Shown in pieces: positions 52,085 to 61,323 of a DNA stretch of 64,000 nucleotides. Numbering within the stretch: position 1 is the first letter of the stretch; every line of letters starts with the position of its first letter. Source of the stretch: Pseudomonadales bacterium (GTDB lineage: Bacteria; Pseudomonadota; Gammaproteobacteria; Pseudomonadales; IMCC2047). The stretch is taken from assembly GCA_024234615.1 (NCBI GenBank), contig JACKNY010000002.1, positions 186,001-250,000 on the forward strand, written 5' to 3'. The notes under the pieces are model-generated. The model was not told where the DNA came from, did no database searches, and saw nothing but the letters and a program-made list of their open reading frames with translations. The position numbers and the translations under genes were made by a program.

Positions 52085-53404
52085 ATGTACAAAAATCTGG
52101 TAAACCTGTGGAAAGAGAACTCTGCGCAGGGGCGACTAATTGCCCTGATGGTCGCTGTATTCCTGGTTATCTATTTCCTGCCGGCGGGTAATGCGCGCTT
52201 TGATAATGCCGTGCTTGAAGCCTTTCGCCTGACCCACTGGTATGCACAAGAGCACGTCATTCTCTGCCTGCTCCCGGCATTTATCATCGCCGGCGCCATG
52301 GCTGTTTATATCAGCCAGGGATCGGTGTTAAGGCACCTAGGACCACAGGCTTCGAAGCCAGTAGCCCTGAGCGTGGCCTCAGTATCAGGCACATTACTCG
52401 CCGTCTGTTCTTGCACTGTTCTACCCCTGTTTGGTGGCATCTACAAGCGTGGTGCAGGCTTGGGCGCAGCGATTGCATTCCTTTATTCCGGCCCAGCCAT
52501 TAACATCATGGCTATTGTCGTAACAGGCAAGGTGCTGGGAGCAGAACTGGGTATCGCCAGAGGCGTTGGCGCTATTGTTTTTGCGGTGGTCATCGGCGCT
52601 ATAATGCATCTGATCTATCGCAAGGAAGAAATGGCCAGAGCGGATGCCTCAGCACGAGGTTTCGCTGCTGAAGAGGCAGAAAAGCCATTTGGCACTGTCG
52701 TTACCTTCTTTAGCCTGATGATTGGCATTTTGGTATTCGCCAACTGGGCAGCTGCCGACAGCCAATTCTGGATGCAGGTGTATGAATGGAAGTGGCAGAT
52801 AACCTCGGTGCTGGCGGTGCTCCTTGGTATCTTGCTAATCTATCAGTGGCAATGGTCGACCATCCATTTGTTGGTGCTGGGAGGTTTGGTGTTGGGCAGT
52901 GCCCTGCTGGCACCCAACACACCCGAACTGCCTTTCGCCATCGGCGCCCTGGGCATTCTATTCCTGGCAGCATCCAATGAGCGGGAGCAAGAATGGGCCG
53001 CACAGACCTGGGATTTCACTAAACAGATCATGCCATTGCTGCTGGGTGGCGTCTTTATAGCGGGCCTACTGCTGGGACGCCCTGGTTACGAAGGGTTAAT
53101 GCCCTCTGAATGGGTCAGCGCAGCGGTTGGCGACAATTCATTATTGTCCACCGTGATTGCGTCAGTACTGGGCGCATTTATGTACTTCTCCACACTGACT
53201 GAAGTCCCCATAGTGGAGGGGTTACTGGGGTCGGGAATGGGTAAGGGGCCGGCACTGGCATTGTTGTTGGCTGGCCCAGCATTATCATTACCCAATATGC
53301 TCGTTATAAGGACGATTCTTGGGAATCAGAAGACTATTGTCTACTGCTTTCTCGTCATAGTGATGGCAACGATCACAGGTTATCTCTATGGCAATCTTTG
53401 GTAA
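52085..53404 (+). CDS. Permease of the UPF0718/ArsP-like family
   Basis: A membrane protein of 439 residues with about ten helices. AVCSCTVLPLFGGIYKRGAG near residue 107 carries the CxC motif (Cys108, Cys110) of the family, and FLYSGPAINIMAIVVTGKVL follows. Relatives (ArsP) export trivalent methylated arsenicals; others are uncharacterised. The ATG encoding MYKNLVNLW with AAGAGGAACG upstream is chosen; an ATG-less extension into arsJ is unlikely. Substrate is inferred from context. Confidence 0.85.
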   Translation: MYKNLVNLWKENSAQGRLIALMVAVFLVIYFLPAGNARFDNAVLEAFRLTHWYAQEHVILCLLPAFIIAGAMAVYISQGSVLRHLGPQASKPVALSVASVSGTLLAVCSCTVLPLFGGIYKRGAGLGAAIAFLYSGPAINIMAIVVTGKVLGAELGIARGVGAIVFAVVIGAIMHLIYRKEEMARADASARGFAAEEAEKPFGTVVTFFSLMIGILVFANWAAADSQFWMQVYEWKWQITSVLAVLLGILLIYQWQWSTIHLLVLGGLVLGSALLAPNTPELPFAIGALGILFLAASNEREQEWAAQTWDFTKQIMPLLLGGVFIAGLLLGRPGYEGLMPSEWVSAAVGDNSLLSTVIASVLGAFMYFSTLTEVPIVEGLLGSGMGKGPALALLLAGPALSLPNMLVIRTILGNQKTIVYCFLVIVMATITGYLYGNLW

Positions 53405-53425
53405 AAAACTGAAAGGAAAAACACT

Positions 53426-53656
53426 ATGAAATTTCAAATTTACGGTAGTGGTTGTAGTAAGTGTAAAGCCTTGACAGACAATGCGAAAGCTGCCGCTCAA
53501 GCGTTGGGTATCAGTTACGATATCGAAAAAATAACCGATATGAATGATATCATTGACGCGGGAGTGATGCGTACCCCAGCGCTGGCGATCGACGGCGAAG
53601 TTGTCGTCGAGGGAAAGATTTCCAGTGTAGATGAAATCCAGAAGTTACTCGCATAA
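53426..53656 (+). CDS. Small thioredoxin-like redox protein
   Basis: A 76-residue minimal thioredoxin-fold protein with the active site GSGCSKCKAL (Cys10, Cys13) and the cis-proline region VMRTPALAIDGEVV. It resembles the 'redox-active disulfide protein 2' family, which often follows UPF0718 permeases. It may keep permease or arsenical thiols reduced. AAAGGAAAAA precedes the ATG. Last gene of the arsenic operon. Confidence 0.88.
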   Translation: MKFQIYGSGCSKCKALTDNAKAAAQALGISYDIEKITDMNDIIDAGVMRTPALAIDGEVVVEGKISSVDEIQKLLA

Positions 53657-53812
53657 TTCAGGTCCATTAGTGACTAACCAATGACATATCATCATGGTGG
53701 CGCGAAGTCAGGCAAAGTATTTCGTAGGCGATAATACTCAGCTTGCTTTTTGTTTTTGTTCTGGTTGTGTTCTTTGATGGCCTGAGCGCAGCTTGACTCG
53801 CCCCCATAGCGG

Positions 53813-53851
53813 ATACGAGCCACAACTTAAGTGATGTGGCAAGCCTCGTAT
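53813..53851. repeat. Nested inverted repeat between convergent genes
   Basis: ATACGAG/CTCGTAT forms an outer stem and GCCACA/TGTGGC an inner one, with four unpaired bases on the right. It lies 27 bases beyond the decarboxylase stop and 156 beyond the thioredoxin-like gene. There is no T tract; it may help stop converging transcripts. Confidence 0.4.
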
Positions 53852-53878
53852 AGTATGGGCCAAAATGGCTATTGTATC

Positions 53879-55276
53879 TTACTGAGCCAGCTCTGTGATG
53901 ACATCATAAGCCATCATTACGTCGTCACCAGTGCAATCAAACTGACCGACCTGAAAACGAATCACAAACTTACTCTGATGACGAGTTTGAGTCAGATAAA
54001 TCCGCCCGTCATCATTAATCCGTTGCAACAGGTCAGCTGTTTTTTCATCAGGATTTGCACCTTGTGGCGTGTACTGAAAGGTAAACAGCGAAAACCGGCA
54101 ATGGGTTATGATGGTAAAATCCGGGTGTTCGGCCAGCTTTGCCTCTAACTGTTGCGCCCATTTGATATGGTTGCGGATCCGTTCCCGCAGTCCTTCCAAC
54201 CCGTAGGCACGGATCAAGAACCAGATTTTTAGGGCGCGGAAACGGCGACCCAATGGTACAGTCCATTCATTGAAGTTTACAATTTCAGTTTGGCCTTGCG
54301 TTTCCAAATAACTTGGTCGCATCCCCAAAGTCTGAATCTGATCCACCGGGTTAGCAAGAAACTGAACCGAGCAATCGAATTGGGCCCCCATCCATTTGTG
54401 TGGATTGAAAACGATGCTGTCACACTGTTCCACCCCTTGCCAAATCGAGCGCAATTCAGGGCAGATCATCGCTGAGCCAGCCCAAGCAGCATCGAGGTGG
54501 ACATAAAGACCTTCCTTGCGGGCTATTTCAATTAATGGTGGTAGATAGTCGCAAGCCCCGATCGATGTTCCACCAGTGCAGACCACCAGTCCCGCCGGTG
54601 TCAATCCTGCCGCACGGTCAGCTGTGATTGCGTTCTGCAACGCGGCTGGGCTCATGGAAAAATTATCATCAGTTTCAATCTTGATCAGATTGTCCAGACC
54701 AATACCTGAGACCTGGCAGGCTTTGTCCACCGAGGAGTGGACCTGAGCAGAAGTATAAATACGCAGATGCTTGGCCCCACTTAGCCCAGCCGTATTTCCT
54801 GTAAATTCTAGCGCCTTTTCGCGCATGGTTAAAACTGCAGACAGCGTGGCTGATGAGGCGCTATCTTGTATAACCCCCTGCATTCCCTCAGGCAGGCCAA
54901 GGGCCTGACGCAGCCATTGGATCATGACCATTTCAATTTCAGTCGCTGCCGGCGAGGTTTGCCAGAGCATACACTGAGCGGCAACGGCATTTGCCAGTTG
55001 CTCGGCTATCATCGAAACGGGTGCCGCATTGGCTGGGAAATATGCGAAAAACCGGGGGTGCTGCCAATGGGTCAGACCATTGGGCACAATGCGTTCAAAA
55101 TCAGCAAAAATGGTTTCCATGTTGACCGGCTGTTCCGGTGGAGAACCGGGCATCTGGGCAGAGATTTCACCTGGCGCTGTCTTAGCGCGAACGGGCTGGT
55201 CTGCAATAGTGCTGAAATAGGAAGTGATCCACTTAGTGGCGCGATCGGTCCACTTTGCGTAATCGGCATATTTCAT
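53879..55276 (-). CDS. PLP-dependent group II amino acid decarboxylase
   Basis: A 465-residue enzyme of the aromatic-L-amino-acid decarboxylase family. Family positions are VPNGLTHWQHPRFFAYFPAN (substrate pocket), His180 in YTSAQVHSSVDKAC, Asp262 in HLDAAWAGSAMI, and the PLP lysine Lys294 in VFNPHKWMGAQFDCS. The ATG encoding MKYADYAKW with a good Shine-Dalgarno (GGAGAA) is chosen; a 30-residue extension is not family-like. The substrate (Trp, Tyr, DOPA or another) cannot be decided. It stands alone. Confidence 0.9.
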   Translation of the reverse strand: MKYADYAKWTDRATKWITSYFSTIADQPVRAKTAPGEISAQMPGSPPEQPVNMETIFADFERIVPNGLTHWQHPRFFAYFPANAAPVSMIAEQLANAVAAQCMLWQTSPAATEIEMVMIQWLRQALGLPEGMQGVIQDSASSATLSAVLTMREKALEFTGNTAGLSGAKHLRIYTSAQVHSSVDKACQVSGIGLDNLIKIETDDNFSMSPAALQNAITADRAAGLTPAGLVVCTGGTSIGACDYLPPLIEIARKEGLYVHLDAAWAGSAMICPELRSIWQGVEQCDSIVFNPHKWMGAQFDCSVQFLANPVDQIQTLGMRPSYLETQGQTEIVNFNEWTVPLGRRFRALKIWFLIRAYGLEGLRERIRNHIKWAQQLEAKLAEHPDFTIITHCRFSLFTFQYTPQGANPDEKTADLLQRINDDGRIYLTQTRHQSKFVIRFQVGQFDCTGDDVMMAYDVITELAQ

Positions 55277-55473
55277 CTCAATTCTCCTGAAAGTTAACAA
55301 AGGCGGGCCCGGTAAAAACCCCTCCGCTGCAATTAGAGCAAGAACACCAGCCAGTTGCGGTTCCACAATTTCGACGCCAAATCCAGCGACGTTATGCTAA
55401 ATAACCCGACCGAAGGCAAGACTGAGTTCCAGTCGTGCAAAGCTCCGTTATAGATTGTGGATAACCGACGTAT

Positions 55474-56028
55474 TTAGTACAACCAGTGGCGCAATAGGCG
55501 AGTAACCGGCGGCATGACCACATAAGTCAGCATTAACACCTGGGAAAGTGCCAATATCAAGACTCTCGGTATCAGTGACATTTGACCTAACCAATCGCCA
55601 AACAGTATGTTAACCAGGAGCACCAGGATAAAGACTACCACTGATAACACCAGAGCCATCTTGTGCCGACTGGGCGCCACATTTTGCGGAACCTCGGGCA
55701 GCGAAAACCAAAATTCGATACCGGACGCTTTTTTTACCCGGGTCTCACCTTCCGTCAGTTCGCCCAACTCAAGCAAAAGCATTGCTCGGGTTTCGGACGA
55801 CTCCCAATCACGCTGGTGAGCATAGGAATCAAAGCGTACAATGAGCACATAATCACCGCCTGTTTGCGCGGAGGGGCGCAGTACATCGACTCCCATGTGC
55901 CCTGGAAACTGCTTCGCTGCGCTAATAGTGCGGCGCAACCAAGCTTCATATGCTTCCTCTTTCCCCTTGAGAATGCGGCGTGCGATACTGACCGTAACCG
56001 GCCCGTTTTCTGCATTGCTGTCTGGCAT
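55474..56028 (-). CDS. Membrane protein with antibiotic-biosynthesis-monooxygenase (ABM) domain
   Basis: A protein of about 184 residues. An ABM ferredoxin-like domain (VTVSIARRILKGKEEAYEAW, FPGHMGVDVLRP, FDSYAHQRDWESSETRA) is followed by two membrane helices (about residues 123-141 and 152-172). ABM proteins with a C-terminal membrane pair are common hypothetical proteins; function unknown. I use the ATG encoding MPDSNAENGP; an ATG 14 codons upstream is also possible. Confidence 0.8.
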   Translation of the reverse strand: MPDSNAENGPVTVSIARRILKGKEEAYEAWLRRTISAAKQFPGHMGVDVLRPSAQTGGDYVLIVRFDSYAHQRDWESSETRAMLLLELGELTEGETRVKKASGIEFWFSLPEVPQNVAPSRHKMALVLSVVVFILVLLVNILFGDWLGQMSLIPRVLILALSQVLMLTYVVMPPVTRLLRHWLY

Positions 56029-56070
56029 AGATAATTTGACCGTTGAGTAGATGACACTACCATTATACAA

Positions 56071-56364
56071 ACACCGGATTCACCTCAAATCAATACCTAT
56101 TCACCGAATTCCGATGAGTAAGCGCATCATGCCCCACATTGGGCAAAGGCTCTCAACGAGCCAACTCTATCCACCCCAGAAGAACCAGGGCTCGCTGGGA
56201 AGATATGTGCTGGAAATGATGGCAAACACGAAGTTGGCGGAGTTTACTTCTTTTCGGATAGAAAGTCCTCCCAGGGTGGCGTCGTTTATTCTCGCAATTA
56301 TTCTGATCCAACATCAAGTTGTCGTTAATTTGTCCGCCTCCAAACTTCCTGACCCCAAACTTCT
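56071..56364. other. Intergenic region with no supported gene
   Basis: A 294-base gap between the GTPase gene and the ABM gene, both on the minus strand. Short frames are open on both strands but show no family resemblance, and none has a convincing ribosome site. No terminator or promoter could be picked with confidence. Confidence 0.5.
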
Positions 56365-57756
56365 TCAAAGTAACGGCAACAGTATTGTCTGCAAATCGTC
56401 CACGGTCTGCTGTTTGATGAGCTTATCACAGGCTTGATGCAGTGCTTTTTGGGTCGACTTTTCCAGCGATATTACGTTTTGTTGAAAGTCCGTTGCCGCG
56501 AAGCTCAGCTGGCCCCGGTTAGCATGGTTGCGTTCACTGATTTGACGGGACAGGTGAATAAAGCGACCGATCACCACATAGGGAAAGTTGCGGTTTTTTA
56601 TCGGCCCGAAGCAAGCTTCGTAACCGCCGAGCGGCAGACCATGCAATTTAAGTTCAGCTAGCCGATCAGCGCCAAACCAAGCACTGCCAAACCCCGCCAG
56701 GCCACCGCCTATCGCACCAAGCATCAAGCTGTGGCCCGCCAACGCGATATCCAAGGTAACACCGGCAGCAGCACCGGCGAGTGCAGCGGCCGAAACCAGT
56801 TGTTGCTTGGTTAGCCCCCAGGCATACCACTTATCAAGGTCAAACAGGTCTGGTGGAAAATCCAGCTGGCTGAGGTCGATTTTGATCTGATAATGCTGGT
56901 AGTTGGCGAACAGTTCGCGTATTGCCTGATTTTCCCTTGCCTGCATCCAGCTTTTATATTTTTTTTCGAGGGTTGGCTGAATTATTTTGGCCTGCTGTTG
57001 GTTCAGTACTTTCTGGCTCTCGCGATGAAAACACAGATCCTCCACCAGCCGTGACAGAATCATTGCGCTATTGGCTTTTTGTGTGATGCGTTGTTGTTGC
57101 AGATCCTCAGTAATGGTATTTAGGGTGCCGGCCCAGTTAGGGTTAAGGTGAGCGAATGCCTGCAATAATTCTATCTGCCGGGTAAAATCAGCGGTCATGG
57201 GATTGAATACCCTGACAATTTTAAAATACTGGGTCAGCGCACGCTCCCATTCGGCAACATACTGCTCGCTCTCGATGGGATTTATCAAGGCCATACTGGG
57301 CCGACCCGTCCAACGCAGTATTTCCATTTCCGCTTCGTACTCTGCCCCATAGGGCCGGGAACCATCCACCACATACAGAATTGCCGCCCCCTTAATCAAT
57401 GGGGTGAGCAACTCAACTTCATCGGGAAATTGTTGCTGGCATTGCGGATCTGCGACAAAAGCACTAACCGCCTGAGCACGAAGGTTGGCCGTCGGCGCGT
57501 GCTGATTGAGCCAAGCCATGACTTTGGTTGGCCGCTGAAAGCCCGGCGTATCAACCAGCTCATAACCCGAGTGAGCGGTTTTCACCTGATAACAAGTCGC
57601 CTTTTTGGTGGTGCCGCTATCACCAGAAATATTGATTGAATCATCTTGTGACAGGGTGGAAACAATCGATGACTTGCCCTTGTTGGGGTGCCCCACCACT
57701 GCAAAAATTACTTTTTCCAAGGTTATCCCAGTTGTTGCGGTAAAAATATACGCCAT
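56365..57756 (-). CDS. DUF3482-domain GTPase
   Basis: A GTPase of about 463 residues of the Era/YfjP-like branch. G1 is VVGHPNKGKSSIVSTLS near residue 20; the switch region TTKKATCYQ and G3 VDTPGFQRP follow. The expected NKxD (G4) is not recognisable (NPIES lies near its position). The C-terminal DUF3482 half contains a glycine-rich hydrophobic segment (LVSAAALAGAAAGVTLDIAL) that may touch the membrane. Its 5' end overlaps the DUF2868 gene; the pair is a known conserved couple of unknown function. The start is uncertain (ATG at 57756 or TTG nearby). Confidence 0.85.
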   Translation of the reverse strand: MAYIFTATTGITLEKVIFAVVGHPNKGKSSIVSTLSQDDSINISGDSGTTKKATCYQVKTAHSGYELVDTPGFQRPTKVMAWLNQHAPTANLRAQAVSAFVADPQCQQQFPDEVELLTPLIKGAAILYVVDGSRPYGAEYEAEMEILRWTGRPSMALINPIESEQYVAEWERALTQYFKIVRVFNPMTADFTRQIELLQAFAHLNPNWAGTLNTITEDLQQQRITQKANSAMILSRLVEDLCFHRESQKVLNQQQAKIIQPTLEKKYKSWMQARENQAIRELFANYQHYQIKIDLSQLDFPPDLFDLDKWYAWGLTKQQLVSAAALAGAAAGVTLDIALAGHSLMLGAIGGGLAGFGSAWFGADRLAELKLHGLPLGGYEACFGPIKNRNFPYVVIGRFIHLSRQISERNHANRGQLSFAATDFQQNVISLEKSTQKALHQACDKLIKQQTVDDLQTILLPLL

Positions 57757-58883
57757 TGAGGCAGTTGACTGACAAACCGCTGCCACTCCTGCAGATGGCT
57801 TTGGCGCGGCGGTTTTAATCCCGTTTCATCCCAATCCAGCGGCAACAGATAACCACGGCCATGCTGTAAAAAATCCAGCAACTCTCCCAACGGAGGTTCC
57901 CAGGCTTTGACCACCACAAGTTGTTCCCCATGCCATGATTCGGCGCTGGCTTGTTGCTCTTGAGTGGCCAGCGGCCCGGCAACCAGCAAATTATCCGCCC
58001 GCAAATCCAGCTCAGCCAGCGACTTCAGCAGACCTAGCGACACTCCGGCCCAATTATTGATGGCAATAGACGACGAGAGTTCAGTTACTACTGGGGCCAG
58101 TACATAACTCTTGTCGGGAGTGATGGGATGACGACTGATTTCCTGTTGCAGTCTCGATTCCAAATCTTGCCGAGCCTGATGAATAAAGCTCAGCCGCGCA
58201 ACGACCAGCACCAAGGCCCGGGGTAACAAACTATAATATAGTTGGCTGGCCAGAATAAACTGCCACCAGCCTGCGTAGCGTGTCGCATCGACTCCGCTTA
58301 TCAGTAATCGGGAGTCCTGCGTTGCCTGTAATAACACCAAGGAAGGCTGTGCCCTTTCCCAGAACCCCCAGGGCAAAGCGATCGTATTCAGAAAAGGTAA
58401 TAGGTCAGTGGCGTCAAGCAGGGTGCTACGCCAGACAAAATTAATATCTGTCGCCAATAACAGCATGAAAAACACCAATAGGCTGGCACATGAAAATGCC
58501 AATGCCGCAGCCTGGCTCTGCAATAACAACCAGTGTTTGTGTAGATTGAGTTGACGTGTTTTTCTGAACAATGATTGTTGTTGTGCAGACCACAGCGGCA
58601 GCGCAATTAACAGGCGAGCCAAATTGATACCTTTCCTACCCAGCAGTGACACCAGGGAGATAAGCAGGCTTACAATGGGTAATAATACATAGAGGAACAG
58701 CAAATATAGCAAATTAACTCTGCCATGCTGATCGCCACTTAATACCCCCCAGCTTAAAATCAACCCGAGAGCGGCGCCAAGGACGACCATTAACCATACT
58801 ATCTTTGGTGAATTATCTGACGAGGGTTTGTTAGGGGGCACGCTGACCCACCAGATACATTTTTCCAAGTTGATCCGGCGCAA
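57723..58883 (-). CDS. DUF2868 membrane protein, partner of the DUF3482 GTPase
   Basis: A 386-residue protein with four or more hydrophobic helices in the first about 250 residues (IVWLMVVLGAALGLILSWGV, LLYLLFLYVLLPIVSLLISL and others), then a soluble C-terminal domain with VVVKAWEPPLGELLDFL and QWRIFLPQQLG. DUF2868 and DUF3482 genes occur together in many proteobacteria. Function unknown; coupling suggests a membrane receptor for the GTPase. Confidence 0.85.
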   Translation of the reverse strand: MRRINLEKCIWWVSVPPNKPSSDNSPKIVWLMVVLGAALGLILSWGVLSGDQHGRVNLLYLLFLYVLLPIVSLLISLVSLLGRKGINLARLLIALPLWSAQQQSLFRKTRQLNLHKHWLLLQSQAAALAFSCASLLVFFMLLLATDINFVWRSTLLDATDLLPFLNTIALPWGFWERAQPSLVLLQATQDSRLLISGVDATRYAGWWQFILASQLYYSLLPRALVLVVARLSFIHQARQDLESRLQQEISRHPITPDKSYVLAPVVTELSSSIAINNWAGVSLGLLKSLAELDLRADNLLVAGPLATQEQQASAESWHGEQLVVVKAWEPPLGELLDFLQHGRGYLLPLDWDETGLKPPRQSHLQEWQRFVSQLPQWRIFLPQQLG

Positions 58884-59002
58884 TGATGATCGTGTGTATA
58901 TTTTTAACGGTCACTCATATTTTCCCTATCAAATGAGCCGCAGATAAATGCTGTTTTTCAACTTGCCATTTATTGCGCTTTAAAGCGGAAATAATAAGAA
59001 CT

Positions 59003-59059
59003 CTACTGGATAAAGTCCATGACTAACTGTACGCGCCCCACTGCTGGCAGGTCGATTTC
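59003..59059 (-). pseudogene. Leftover hsdM tail downstream of the in-frame stop
   Basis: Reading on in the hsdM frame past its TAA gives EIDLPAVGRVQ and then a second stop. FEEE followed by EIDLPAV is the normal continuation of HsdM proteins, so the TAA replaced a glutamate codon (GAA). After this the homology ends and no hsdS or hsdR follows. Confidence 0.65.
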
Positions 59060-60577
59060 TTACTCTTCTTCAAAAGTATCCACATAGTGTGAAATCTTAA
59101 GGCTAAAGTCGTTCTCTTTAATTTCTTCGAAGCTGGCGAGATAGGCGTATTTATCCACCACCACACCAAGCTGTACCTGACTAAAATCATCAGCCATACA
59201 GGGAGATGAACTCAGTTCCATTTCCGGCTCTGTCCGGTAACGTACACGTCGATAGGTGCTGACGACTTTGCCGATATTTTTATCGGTCAGCAGGTTTTGG
59301 TTTGTACCGGATTTGAATTCGCGAGAGGCATCGATGAATAATACTCCCTCATTCTGAGAGAGAGGGAGTCTGTCTTTGCGAAATATCAGGATAACAGCAG
59401 GGATGTCAGTGCCGTAAAAAAGCTTTTCCGGTAAGCCGATAACAGCATCGAGCAGGTTTTCTTCGATGAGTTTCTGTCGGATTCGACCCTCACTGGCACC
59501 GCGAAACAGTGCAGCATGGGGCACGACCACAGCCATGCGCCCGCCGGGTTTCCCTCGTGAAGGGGGTCGCATAGTTTCAATCATATGCAGAATGAAGGCA
59601 TAGTCGCCCTTGGTTTTTGGCGGTATGCCGCGACGGAAACGGCTGAACCTGTCGTGCTCAACCGCATCGTGACCCCATTTATCCAGGCTGAAAGGCGGAT
59701 TGGCGATGATAATGTCAAACAGCAACAAGTTGCCATTCTGATCCAACAACTTGGGATTACAGATGGTGTCACCCCATTCAATTTTGTGGTTATCTTCGCC
59801 ATGTAGGAACATATTCATTTTCGCCAACGACCAGGTGGAACCGATAGTTTCCTGACCATAGAGGGCGTACTGCTTACTGCCGTAACGCTTGCGTACTTTC
59901 ATGCCGCATTTCATCAGCAGTGAGGCGGAACCACAGGCCGGATCACAGATGCTGTCATCGGGTTGCGGGTCCAGTAGTTCTGCCATGAGATCGGACACTT
60001 CGGGTGGGGTATAGGATTCTCCGGCTTTTTGGTCACCACTGGCGGCAAACAATTTGATCATGTATTCGTAGGCATTCCCTATAATATCCAGGCTGCCAAC
60101 GTGGGAGGGCTTGAGGTTAAGCTCCGGTTTGGCAAAGTCTTCAAGCAGGTGGCGCAGCATGAAGTTTTTTTGCTTTTCTTCGCCGAGTTTGTCGGTGTTG
60201 AAGGAAATATCCTGGAACACACTTTTACTCGCACCCTTGAGTTTACTCCCGTTAGCTTCTTCAATGGCATGCAGTGCCTGGTCAATACGTTTACCGTTAC
60301 CCGGTTCGTGACGGCGCTCCCACAGAGCATAAAAACTGGCTGCTTTGGGTAAGACAAAACGCTCATTTTTCATCATACCTTCAATCAGCTCCGGCTCATC
60401 ACCGTACTCGGCCTGATACCCATCATAGTGATCCTGCCAGACATCGGAGATGTATTTAAGGAACAACATAGTGAGAATAAAGTCTTTGTAGGTATCTGCG
60501 CTAATCTTGCCACGAAAGGTATTGCAGGCGCTCCAGAGGGTTTTATTGATATCGTCCTGGTTGATCTGGTCATTCAT
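59060..60577 (-). CDS. hsdM: Solitary type I methyltransferase subunit HsdM, C-terminally truncated
   Basis: A 505-residue N6-adenine methyltransferase subunit. The N-terminal HsdM domain (TLWSACNTFRGKISADTYKD) is followed by SYTPPEVSDLMAELL, motif I DPACGSASLL (residues 212-221; usual GSGS) and motif IV NPPF (293-296). The end, SHYVDTFEEE, stops just where relatives continue with EEIDLPAV. HsdM needs HsdS for DNA recognition, yet neither hsdS nor hsdR is within the window on either side. Activity is therefore doubtful unless an HsdS is encoded elsewhere. Confidence 0.9.
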   Translation of the reverse strand: MNDQINQDDINKTLWSACNTFRGKISADTYKDFILTMLFLKYISDVWQDHYDGYQAEYGDEPELIEGMMKNERFVLPKAASFYALWERRHEPGNGKRIDQALHAIEEANGSKLKGASKSVFQDISFNTDKLGEEKQKNFMLRHLLEDFAKPELNLKPSHVGSLDIIGNAYEYMIKLFAASGDQKAGESYTPPEVSDLMAELLDPQPDDSICDPACGSASLLMKCGMKVRKRYGSKQYALYGQETIGSTWSLAKMNMFLHGEDNHKIEWGDTICNPKLLDQNGNLLLFDIIIANPPFSLDKWGHDAVEHDRFSRFRRGIPPKTKGDYAFILHMIETMRPPSRGKPGGRMAVVVPHAALFRGASEGRIRQKLIEENLLDAVIGLPEKLFYGTDIPAVILIFRKDRLPLSQNEGVLFIDASREFKSGTNQNLLTDKNIGKVVSTYRRVRYRTEPEMELSSSPCMADDFSQVQLGVVVDKYAYLASFEEIKENDFSLKISHYVDTFEEE

Positions 60578-60849
60578 TCGCGGATTGCTCCATTGAACAT
60601 TCTTCTTTTAATGAGATAGCATGCATTTATTTGTCTCATGCAATTGAGGTTTGTATCCTTTCCAAGCAGCTCGTCATGTTTTCATGGTCAGGTTGATTTG
60701 CAATCGATTTTATATATCATTGTCTGTAGTTTAATGATGACTGTTGCTCGATAAAGCAGTACCTTGAAGTTGTAAACATTCCCCGAACTAAATAAAAGGG
60801 CATACTAGCCATTTTTAAGTTCCCCCAGCCATAAAGCAAGGAGACCACC

Positions 60850-61305
60850 ATGAATAAAATAATCGTACTGGTGATAGGTAGTATTTTAAGCATGCAGCTA
60901 TTTGCTAACGATTCGCCAGCAGAGGACGATATTGAATATCGCACTTCTGTGATGACCGCTATCCGAGGCCATAATAATGCCATTAAACTCATCGTTACCG
61001 AAAAGGTTTCTCACACGGGCAAACTTGTAGGGCACATTGATGCGATTAAACAGTTATTCGACGAGCTGGATAGTATTTTCCCCGCTGGTAGTGGTAGTGA
61101 CTCCGGCAAAACCAACGCCAAAAATGATATCTGGGAAAAGCCTGAAAAATTTAATCGAACCATTTCCGAAGCAAAGCAGGCATTAGATACTTTTAGGGGT
61201 ATCGCCACACAGGGGGATTTATCTAAAACTGCTGTGGCATTTAAAGAGTTCGGTAAAACCAGTTGCGGTAGTTGCCATAAATCGTTTAAGAAAAAAGACG
61301 ACTAA
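60850..61305 (+). CDS. Cytochrome c' (class II c-type cytochrome)
   Basis: A 151-residue periplasmic four-helix cytochrome. A signal peptide (residues 1-19) is followed by EYRTSVMTAIRGHNNAIKLI, and the heme-binding Cys139-X2-Cys142-His143 (SCGSCHKSF) lies near the C-terminus, as in cytochromes c' and c-556. Such proteins bind NO or carry electrons. AAGGAGACCACC precedes the ATG. It is 18 bases from the diheme cytochrome gene and surely in one operon. Confidence 0.92.
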   Translation: MNKIIVLVIGSILSMQLFANDSPAEDDIEYRTSVMTAIRGHNNAIKLIVTEKVSHTGKLVGHIDAIKQLFDELDSIFPAGSGSDSGKTNAKNDIWEKPEKFNRTISEAKQALDTFRGIATQGDLSKTAVAFKEFGKTSCGSCHKSFKKKDD

Positions 61306-61323
61306 ACGGACAACAAAAACCTC

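Noticed and set aside
56051..56437. A 128-codon plus-strand frame over the gap between the ABM and GTPase genes
   Set aside because: No recognisable domain, no ribosome site, and its end lies inside the GTPase gene.
60609..60637. Short inverted repeat ATGAGA/TCTCAT upstream of hsdM
   Set aside because: Only 6 bp with a 17-base gap; expected by chance in AT-rich DNA and no functional support.
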